Source: an uncultured Clostridia bacterium
GTDB taxonomy: Bacteria; Bacillota; Clostridia; TANB77; CAG-508
Direction: 5' to 3'
DNA: 43,124 nt
NCBI GenBank assembly: GCA_948891265.1
Contig: CAQUBD010000002.1
Location: 44,126 to 87,249, forward strand
The position numbers and the translations under genes are program-made. The notes beneath the pieces were generated by a model, which saw nothing but the letters and a program-made list of their open reading frames with translations, made no database searches and was not told the origin of the DNA. Shown here in pieces: positions 33,832-41,056 of the stretch (within the stretch, counting starts at the first letter, position 1; every line of letters begins with the position of its first letter).

Positions 33832-35337
33832 TTGGCATTTATACAAAAATTTTATGATTTGTTAAACAATATCTTTTGTCAGTCATCTGAAAAGGAAAAC
33901 ACTAAACTTGTATTACCAGAAGCTCTTACAGGAAAAAATGCTACTTCTTGCGACTTATCAGATGAAAAAGAATCAGAAGAGTACGAAGAAGAGCGATTAA
34001 ATGTTGCAAAGAGAACATTAATGACAAAACTTTATACACTTGAGCAAGAAATTGCTATATTCAAAAGCGATTTTCCAAAAGAATACGATGGCTTTTTGCA
34101 AAGAATAGAATCTTTAAGAGCAGCATATAATTCGAGTTTAAAAGAACTAAAAAAATTATTAACTTTTGAAGTTGATCCTGACAGTGACATTTACAAAATC
34201 GATGAGGTAACTAAGCTTGAAAAAGACATTCGAAAGTTCATTGAAACCACAGTAAAATTTCACATTATCTCAAAGCGATTACAGCGACTAATTAAAAAAT
34301 TGAATATTTTATACAACGTTTCTATTTTCCATTCGAAAGAATGTGAAAAAGAAAAAGTATGTTCACAGCTAGAATATGCTGTTCAATCTGAAAGAAAGAT
34401 TGCAAAGGAATTCAAAGACAGCTACTATATTTTAGCAGATCGGCAACTAAAAGAACGAGTTATAGAGTTACTATCCTATGTAGATTATCAGATTTTTAAA
34501 TCTAGCATACGTAACTCTAGTAAAACACCAGAAGTCTTAATTGGCAGTTCAGTGATGATGACAGATTTTGATGAATTCGATTATGTATCTTCTTACATGG
34601 CTTTCATAAAAGACGAATTATCATATTTACTTGAGCTTTTGCCACTTATCTCTGACGATGGATGTTATAGAACCTTGAAAATGAAATCTGAAAAATTGCT
34701 TACACATATCACATATCCAGAAAGTTCTGAAAGAATGCTTTTAGAGCCTGACTTTTGGAATGAAATTTTATCATTTGAAACAGAGTTATTAGAAGTGTTA
34801 AGATTTAATGGAATTGAGAAAGAAAAAATTAAGGTGAAGCTGATTGGTACAATGGATATAACAGTAAGCGAAGACGAAGTCTTAGCTTCTCCAATAGACA
34901 CGGCAAATGCAGCATTAGTAAGTGTTTTCGCTACAACGCATGATGAACGCGTAATGCTACTTATCAAACTGTTCAAAAATGTATCGAAAGATACTACTTA
35001 TAAAGAAATATATTTCTTAGTACTACTTTTTGATGCACTTGAGGTAATTAAAAATGCCCCAAATGATCTTATAAAGCATATTGAAAAGTATATTTCTAAG
35101 TATCCATATGGCAGAAAAACCATTATGAAAAAGAAGCAGGAAGTAATAAATGCTTCAAATAAAGAATATGTAGTTATTTTTAATTTAGATAACTGTGCAG
35201 AAGAAATTGTTCAACTACTTGAAAATTTAAATTTTGATTTCAAAATTGAAGATGGCAATGTATTCGTAAATTCTTTCTACTTTAATGGTTTAGAAAATGT
35301 ATTAAGTAGCTTACAAACAAACACAAACAACTTATAA
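33832..35337 (+). CDS. Unrecognised helical protein of the vWA/kinase operon
   Basis: 501 residues; family not recognised. TTG start, set by AGGAGG nine bases upstream. Soluble and strongly helical, with coiled-coil-like stretches (about 60-110 and 125-210), a middle domain (about 240-330, SSYMAFIKDELSYLLELLPL) and a C-terminal part ending in short alternating strands (YVVIFNLDNCAEEIVQLLEN, then FKIEDGNVFVNSFYF). No nucleotide-binding, protease or metal motif is evident. It lies 21 bp after the divergent vWA gene and 17 bp before the TerY-like gene, so it belongs to the same unit and is probably a scaffold or effector. It is the part of the system with least precedent. Confidence 0.7.
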   Translation: MAFIQKFYDLLNNIFCQSSEKENTKLVLPEALTGKNATSCDLSDEKESEEYEEERLNVAKRTLMTKLYTLEQEIAIFKSDFPKEYDGFLQRIESLRAAYNSSLKELKKLLTFEVDPDSDIYKIDEVTKLEKDIRKFIETTVKFHIISKRLQRLIKKLNILYNVSIFHSKECEKEKVCSQLEYAVQSERKIAKEFKDSYYILADRQLKERVIELLSYVDYQIFKSSIRNSSKTPEVLIGSSVMMTDFDEFDYVSSYMAFIKDELSYLLELLPLISDDGCYRTLKMKSEKLLTHITYPESSERMLLEPDFWNEILSFETELLEVLRFNGIEKEKIKVKLIGTMDITVSEDEVLASPIDTANAALVSVFATTHDERVMLLIKLFKNVSKDTTYKEIYFLVLLFDALEVIKNAPNDLIKHIEKYISKYPYGRKTIMKKKQEVINASNKEYVVIFNLDNCAEEIVQLLENLNFDFKIEDGNVFVNSFYFNGLENVLSSLQTNTNNL

Positions 35338-35354
35338 AATGGAGGTAAACAACT

Positions 35355-36062
35355 ATGGCTAATTTTTATGGTTTTTCTTCTGACAAAATTAATATCTTTC
35401 TGATACTTCTTGACTCTTCAAATTCTATGAGTGGCGATTCAAACAATGTAAGTAATGGACTGAAAGCATTTAAGGAAAGCTTTAATGATTTCTATTTGGC
35501 AAATTCTATTGCTGTATCGGTTTGCAGGTTTAATGGAAATTTCTTTTATGGAGAATTTAGACCTGTAAAAGAAATGGATACTCGTTATGCTACAGGAGGA
35601 GCGACAGCACTTAATTATGCAATTGTAACGGCTCAAAATTATCTTTTTTCTTATGTTCATGAAGTTGTTGAGCGTACAGGTATAATTCCAAAAGTAACTT
35701 TTGTATGCTTTTCAGACGGAGAACCTTATAATGATAGAATGTCTTCTAGAGACGGAAAAGCAGCTATTGAAAAAATGAATTATTCACGGGTAACAACTGC
35801 ATTTGCTGCATTTGGTGGAGAAATCAGTTCACAGTATGGAAAAGACATGGGGTTTATGGCTACTGTTGATGTAACAAAGCGTTCAGATCTTTTGAATTTT
35901 CTTGCTGTAGAACTTTCTAACTCCTGCAAGGAACAATCCCAGAGTTTAAAGACTCTTGGTTCTAGTTTCTTTAGTAGAACAGTTGAAAAAAGTGAATCTC
36001 AGGGTTACTCTCAGACAACTGCTCAGGCATTAGAAGATAATTCTTGGATTAACGAAATATAA
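35355..36062 (+). CDS. TerY-like vWA domain protein
   Basis: 235 residues, essentially one vWA domain with intact MIDAS: D20, S22 and S24 (LLDSSNSMSGDS), T84 (GGATAL) and D121 (FSDGEP). After the domain there is a Ser/Gln-rich tail (SQSLKTLGSSFFSRTVEKSE) that could be phosphorylated. TerY-type vWA proteins are one leg of the TerY-P triad with a PP2C phosphatase and a kinase, and are thought to be the metal-dependent adaptor or the target of the phospho-switch. GGAGG ribosome binding site. A perfect hairpin separates this gene from the kinase. Confidence 0.88.
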   Translation: MANFYGFSSDKINIFLILLDSSNSMSGDSNNVSNGLKAFKESFNDFYLANSIAVSVCRFNGNFFYGEFRPVKEMDTRYATGGATALNYAIVTAQNYLFSYVHEVVERTGIIPKVTFVCFSDGEPYNDRMSSRDGKAAIEKMNYSRVTTAFAAFGGEISSQYGKDMGFMATVDVTKRSDLLNFLAVELSNSCKEQSQSLKTLGSSFFSRTVEKSESQGYSQTTAQALEDNSWINEI

Positions 36063-36095
36063 TATATAATATTTAATAACATTTTGACTAAATTG

Positions 36096-36122
36096 CTGAG
36101 GGAGAATAATATTCTCCCTCAG
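36096..36122 (+). terminator. Perfect hairpin between vWA and kinase genes (attenuator-like)
   Basis: CTGAGGGAGAAT (36096-36107) pairs with ATTCTCCCTCAG (36111-36122), 3-nt loop; only TTAT follows, so it is a weak terminator. It ends 9 bp before the AGGAGG of the kinase gene. It may set kinase level by partial termination, RNA stability or cleavage. Confidence 0.55.
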
Positions 36123-36140
36123 TTATAAAAAGGAGGAGCT

Positions 36141-39100
36141 ATGTACAATAAATTAAAAAAATTTGTTTTTGCTAATTTCAAAAAAGGTTCTTACGATTTA
36201 GTATCTGAAGTTATTGGAAAAGAAGAAATATATATTCGAAACAACAAAATGGTTGTCTTAATAGAAGATCAGGAAGTTGGAAAACGTGTTTTTGATGTAG
36301 TAAAAAGTTTAAAACAATGGGATGAAACAATTTCATCTAACCACGTTTCCTTTAAGATTACAGATTTTGTGGCTGACGAATTTAATATAGTCCAAATCAT
36401 ATTTGCTAATGTAGAACTTAGCTTTGAAGACAAGTGGAATAGATTATCTAAGTTTCAGAAGATTCGCGAAGTAGTGTCTTTTGCACATGGAATGCAGGAA
36501 AAAGGATACATTATTGAAGATTCAATTTTTAATAATGAATCTTGCTTAAACTTGTCTGATTTTCTTTCATTTTTTAAATCTAATGGTACAGAAGAACCTA
36601 CTACCAACGGATGTCTTGTAAAATATGTCCATTATGTACTTTCAAATGGTGTAGACTTGGAAGAATATTATCAGCCAATTATAAAAGACAACGAGATTCG
36701 CGAGTTAAATGAATTTCCATATCATATGCCTGTAATTCAGATGTGCTATAATTACTGTTTAAATGGAACTATTCCAGAAGACATTGATTTAGTTTTATAT
36801 GATGAACAGAAAGAAAATTATAGAAGGGATTATTATCACCACAAAGTTGTAGTTAGCAATTCTGACCTCAGTAATAAATTGACTGTAACAGAGTCAACTG
36901 AAAATTATACAGTTTATGATGGGCGAATAAAAATCTATAAGGAAATTTCTACTGAGTTTGAAGAATTTTTAACAGAAGCATGTAATTACTTTTTTGCGTA
37001 TGTTTTTAAAGATGAGGTAGAAGAATGTTTGGTTAATTTAGTTATTGATTTTGAGGGTAATATTATTGGGTATGAATATGAGATTGAAACTGGCGAAAAT
37101 GCATCTACTGTTTTGAATCTTTCATTTAATAGTCAGCGTGAAATTCTGGAGTTTGTTTCTGAAATACATAGATACTTTAATGATATACACAGAACAGTAT
37201 ACTCTAATTTCCAAACAGACTTCGAAATTTTTAATAAACATGAATTCAATATAGAGACAGATTTGGCATGCTATTGCTATCCAGAAAAGAGTTGCAAGAT
37301 TATCAAAACTGATAACTTGTATAAATTTGTTTCAGATAATTCAGGAGAGATAAACAAAGACATTACCGAAGTATTCTTTAAATTACTTCTTGCTTACTTG
37401 GAAAAAACATATGGTAAAATCTCAAACAAACACGCTTTATATGAAAAAAAGGAGGTAAGATATTTAAGCCCTTTGCTTGCAAAAGAGTTTTGTAATTTTG
37501 CTTTAGGACAAAAGGTGAATATTTTGGCTGCATTACATGCCTTTGATAGTTTTATTGATAACATGTTAACTGCTAATGATATTTTAGTATTTGATAAAAA
37601 TTTTGTATACAATCCAGATAAAACAGTTCCATTCATATTTAAACGGGAAATAGAAAAAAAGTATGGAATGAAAATGGAAAAAGGGTTAAACGAAAATTTA
37701 CCTGATGGAAGAAACCTAGTAATGTTAAATCGGAGAGAAAATATCTATACTCTGAAAAGTAAAATCGATTTTATAAATACAGAAATTGAGGGAAAATTCA
37801 GCAGTTTTAATGAATATGTAAAATTTGTTGAAATATCCGAAATTATTTATTCTCAAGATCTGAATTCAAATGGATTGTATTACGTTGCTGGGTATATAAC
37901 AACACCTTTCAGAGGGAAACCTCTTACAATGGAAAACCTTTTACATTTCAACAATAAGGAAATTTTAAAGATTGCAGGAATGTTAATGAGTAACTTTGAA
38001 AAATACCATATCGCAAGTGAAAAAATTTTGATTGATATTGTTCAAGATGAGTATGGCGAAGATGAGTTTTTATTCTATATTAATAAATTAGATGAGAACT
38101 TTGATGTCTTAAAAAATGGAGGGGATTCAGCAAAAGAATTTATAGAAGCTTTCTTTGATTCTTTAGTAAGTAATGGCTACAATGCCAATGCCTTTGTGGA
38201 TTTAGATTTAAGTAATCTAAGTTCTTATGGTATTCAAGAATACTTGATAGATCTTGCTAAAAAAATGGATACTTATTGTGAAGAACATATGATTTACTAT
38301 GATGGCTCCAACAAGATGTGTCCTGTTTGTTTAAAAACCCAACATGTTATTGAAGACGGCTTTGATAATCACTTGCCAAAAGTCTTCGAGGACGAATATG
38401 CCATTCATTATAAAATTTCTGAGGAATACAATCTCAAGATTTATAAAGAAGCTTGTGTTGATATGGCAAAAATGGAAGCAAACATTAATAGAACAATAAA
38501 TAAGAGCATAAAGAAAGAAAATTCAGTATTACAGCAAGATTGTTTTATTCCTTGCAAAAAAGCATTAGACAGCAATCGGAAATTTATCGGATATCTATAT
38601 AATTCCGTAGTTTTCGGAAGTTCAGATTTTAACGACCTTAATGACACAAAATGTTTGGAAAATTTACCAAGAATTATGAGCTTAATAAGACTAATCTTAC
38701 AAGTTAAAGAGCTTATAAACAATCACTTAAATTTTATTCAAAATCCATTTGGTAATGTTTTCTTAAGCAAAAGCCACAAAAAACAGGTACAAGTTGTTAA
38801 CATTGAATTTCTTAGTGAAGAAGGGAAGAAGAAAAATACCATAAAATGGACATGTGAGTATATTCGCAATATAATTACTTCTGACAATTGTATAGATATT
38901 AATACTATCGATTGGGACACAGAGGATTTGGATTATATTTTAAATTCGTTGCGAAAATATGCACAAACTTTAACTAAGTACTGTTCCATTCATAAATTTT
39001 ATTATAGTTCGGAGTATGTATTCTGCCCTAAATGTATGGATACAGTGCAAATGGAAAAGTTAGACGTAAAGTATATAAATTCTTCTGATATTTCTAACTG

Positions 39101-40838
39101 GGAAGACTTTGGCTATGGAGGGGAATCCATTATATACAAGTATGGGAAAAAATGTCTGGCAAAAATCTTCAAGGAAGACCAAATAAACTACTCATTTAAG
39201 AATAAAGTCCTTGCTCGTATTTTGACAAAGACAGAAATTCTGGAGAAAATAAACCAGGAAAAACATAAGTTTAAGTATATTATTCCCAAAAAGATTCTTG
39301 TTGACAAAAAGAGTCATAAGATTTTGGGCTATATTATGAATAAGAAAGTAATTGGAAAGCCCATATCTGTTTTATGTGACAAAATGGAAGTATCCTCTCT
39401 TGGAATTACTCGCAAAGATACACTTGAAATTTTAATAACAGTTGGCGAAGGAATTCAGACTTTACATGATAAAGCCAATATATTTATTGGAGACTTAAAC
39501 GGCAAAAATATTCTTTTCGATAAACACAAAAATGTATATTTTATAGACTTTGACGGAATGGGTGTAGATGACATTTCTCCAGTATTCTGGACAGATGGAT
39601 ATATTGACCCTGTATCCAAGAACGCTATGAACATCACAAAAAAGGATGACTGGTATTCTTTGGCGGTTCAAGCCTTTTACTATCTTACATTTACACATCC
39701 TTTTAATGGAGTTTACAAATTAGATAAACATAACTTGGATATAACCGAAAAGATGGAACGCCGTATATCTTTATTGGGCGATCATGGCATAACAGTTCCT
39801 TCAATTGCAATACCATGGGATTGGATGAGTAATGATTTAAAAAATACTTTCTTGAATATCTTCGAAGGAAATAGTAGACAGAGTATCGTTCCAGAGTTGA
39901 AGGATCAGTATCAGAGACTGTATGGTGGTCAAGAGTTTTTGCAACTTCCTAAAGAGGAAATTATTCCAATTAGTCAGAAATTTATTGCTAGAAGGAACAA
40001 TCCTTTTTATGGAGATATAGTTCGCATTATAAATCGCTTTTCTGCAATATCTAGCAAGGGTGATAATTATTATGCTACCATATTAGTGGATGAAGCACAA
40101 TACGAGGTACATTTTCCTGATTGTATGAAAATTGTTAGTATTCTGCTCTTAGACAATTATGCAACTGCTTTTGCAGTATATCCAGATCAAATTATTGGAT
40201 TTGACATTAGAGCAGATAAACAAGTTTTCTGCGAAGACTTCGAGTACGATTCAGACGATGTTGTAATAAATAAAAATACTCTTTACTTAAGTAAAGAAAA
40301 TGTAATTTATCAGTTTGAATTCGGTTTAACTCAAGCAATAACAGCAGATAAAATTAAATTTTTAGTAGACCAAGAGACTGTTGGTTTTTTGGTAAAATTC
40401 AATTCAAAATTTATATTAGTTAAGCGTACACCTGATGGAAAAGATAAGATTTATTGTAATAGCGAAGAGCTTTGCGAAATCAATTCAGGTTGTAATTCTA
40501 AGTACAACATTCTGTATGATGATACCACAAAAACGTGGTTGGTAATTAGTAGTAATGGAAAGTTTATTGCCATTAATTCATCTAATGGAGAATATACAGA
40601 AGATAAAATTCCTGTAGATATTAATGACATGAATGTAAAAAATATTGCCTTTAATAAGGGAATTATTTATATTCCTAGTCAAGATAATCTGCATATTATT
40701 AATGTAAGTAATCAAATGACCAATAAGAAGATGGAATGTCATAAAATTATGACTCCAGATTCGCAACTGTGCAATTTTAACTCTCATGGTTTTAGTGTTA
40801 TAACAGATTATATTCTGTATGACATTTGTATAAAATAA
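36141..40838 (+). CDS. Giant multi-module protein kinase of a TerY-P-like triad
   Basis: 1565 residues. The one plausible catalytic kinase domain is at about 984-1265: glycine loop GYGGES (991-996), ATP-anchoring K1008 (CLAKIF), catalytic loop GDLNGKN (D1118, N1123) instead of HRD, metal-binding D1136 in IDFDG, and D1170-W1171 (DDWYSLA). GDLN and DFD are typical of kinases paired with vWA and PP2C proteins. Before it lie two zinc-finger-like units with the same spacing, C713-x2-H716-x10-C727-x2-C730 and C948-x2-H951-x10-C962-x2-C965, each preceded by a kinase-like but degenerate stretch (e.g. FIPCKKALDSNRKFIGYLYN near 802 echoing IIPKKILVDKKSHKILGYIM near 1047). Regions about 1-230 and 240-480 may be further decayed copies. 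Residues about 1290-1565 are strand-rich with repeats like a beta-propeller sensor. AGGAGG start; terminator follows. Confidence 0.88.
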   Translation: MYNKLKKFVFANFKKGSYDLVSEVIGKEEIYIRNNKMVVLIEDQEVGKRVFDVVKSLKQWDETISSNHVSFKITDFVADEFNIVQIIFANVELSFEDKWNRLSKFQKIREVVSFAHGMQEKGYIIEDSIFNNESCLNLSDFLSFFKSNGTEEPTTNGCLVKYVHYVLSNGVDLEEYYQPIIKDNEIRELNEFPYHMPVIQMCYNYCLNGTIPEDIDLVLYDEQKENYRRDYYHHKVVVSNSDLSNKLTVTESTENYTVYDGRIKIYKEISTEFEEFLTEACNYFFAYVFKDEVEECLVNLVIDFEGNIIGYEYEIETGENASTVLNLSFNSQREILEFVSEIHRYFNDIHRTVYSNFQTDFEIFNKHEFNIETDLACYCYPEKSCKIIKTDNLYKFVSDNSGEINKDITEVFFKLLLAYLEKTYGKISNKHALYEKKEVRYLSPLLAKEFCNFALGQKVNILAALHAFDSFIDNMLTANDILVFDKNFVYNPDKTVPFIFKREIEKKYGMKMEKGLNENLPDGRNLVMLNRRENIYTLKSKIDFINTEIEGKFSSFNEYVKFVEISEIIYSQDLNSNGLYYVAGYITTPFRGKPLTMENLLHFNNKEILKIAGMLMSNFEKYHIASEKILIDIVQDEYGEDEFLFYINKLDENFDVLKNGGDSAKEFIEAFFDSLVSNGYNANAFVDLDLSNLSSYGIQEYLIDLAKKMDTYCEEHMIYYDGSNKMCPVCLKTQHVIEDGFDNHLPKVFEDEYAIHYKISEEYNLKIYKEACVDMAKMEANINRTINKSIKKENSVLQQDCFIPCKKALDSNRKFIGYLYNSVVFGSSDFNDLNDTKCLENLPRIMSLIRLILQVKELINNHLNFIQNPFGNVFLSKSHKKQVQVVNIEFLSEEGKKKNTIKWTCEYIRNIITSDNCIDINTIDWDTEDLDYILNSLRKYAQTLTKYCSIHKFYYSSEYVFCPKCMDTVQMEKLDVKYINSSDISNWEDFGYGGESIIYKYGKKCLAKIFKEDQINYSFKNKVLARILTKTEILEKINQEKHKFKYIIPKKILVDKKSHKILGYIMNKKVIGKPISVLCDKMEVSSLGITRKDTLEILITVGEGIQTLHDKANIFIGDLNGKNILFDKHKNVYFIDFDGMGVDDISPVFWTDGYIDPVSKNAMNITKKDDWYSLAVQAFYYLTFTHPFNGVYKLDKHNLDITEKMERRISLLGDHGITVPSIAIPWDWMSNDLKNTFLNIFEGNSRQSIVPELKDQYQRLYGGQEFLQLPKEEIIPISQKFIARRNNPFYGDIVRIINRFSAISSKGDNYYATILVDEAQYEVHFPDCMKIVSILLLDNYATAFAVYPDQIIGFDIRADKQVFCEDFEYDSDDVVINKNTLYLSKENVIYQFEFGLTQAITADKIKFLVDQETVGFLVKFNSKFILVKRTPDGKDKIYCNSEELCEINSGCNSKYNILYDDTTKTWLVISSNGKFIAINSSNGEYTEDKIPVDINDMNVKNIAFNKGIIYIPSQDNLHIINVSNQMTNKKMECHKIMTPDSQLCNFNSHGFSVITDYILYDICIK

Positions 40839-40857
40839 GAGAGTATAAATTCACATC

Positions 40858-40887
40858 AAAACCTGTCAGTGCCACTGGCAGGTTTTT
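40858..40887 (+). terminator. Intrinsic terminator after the kinase gene
   Basis: 13-bp stem AAAACCTGTCAGT (40858-40870) with ACTGGCAGGTTTT (40874-40886), one G-U pair, 3-nt loop, T run to 40887. Ends the phosphatase-to-kinase operon. Confidence 0.88.
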
Positions 40888-40962
40888 GTTATAAATCTGG
40901 AAGTATTGATTATTAAAAAATTATAAAAAAACAAAAAATTTACAGAAAAGTTCAAAATTATG

Positions 40963-40990
40963 TTGACTTTTTGTAAAAATATGGTATAAT
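40963..40990 (+). promoter_or_regulatory. Promoter of the surface-protein gene
   Basis: TTGACT at 40963-40968, 16-bp spacer, TATAAT at 40985-40990, preceded by ATGG. About 65 bp before the start codon. Confidence 0.75.
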
Positions 40991-41001
40991 AAATATGTAA
41001 C

Positions 41002-41016
41002 TGTGCAAAATGCACA
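41002..41016 (+). promoter_or_regulatory. Palindrome at the expected transcription start (candidate operator)
   Basis: TGTGCA-AAA-TGCACA, 12 bp after the -10 box, with a further TGTACA at 41021-41026. Position is right for a repressor site or for an RNA hairpin at the 5' end of the message. Confidence 0.4.
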
Positions 41017-41056
41017 AAACTGTACATTAAAAATTTTATAACAGGAGGTAGACATT

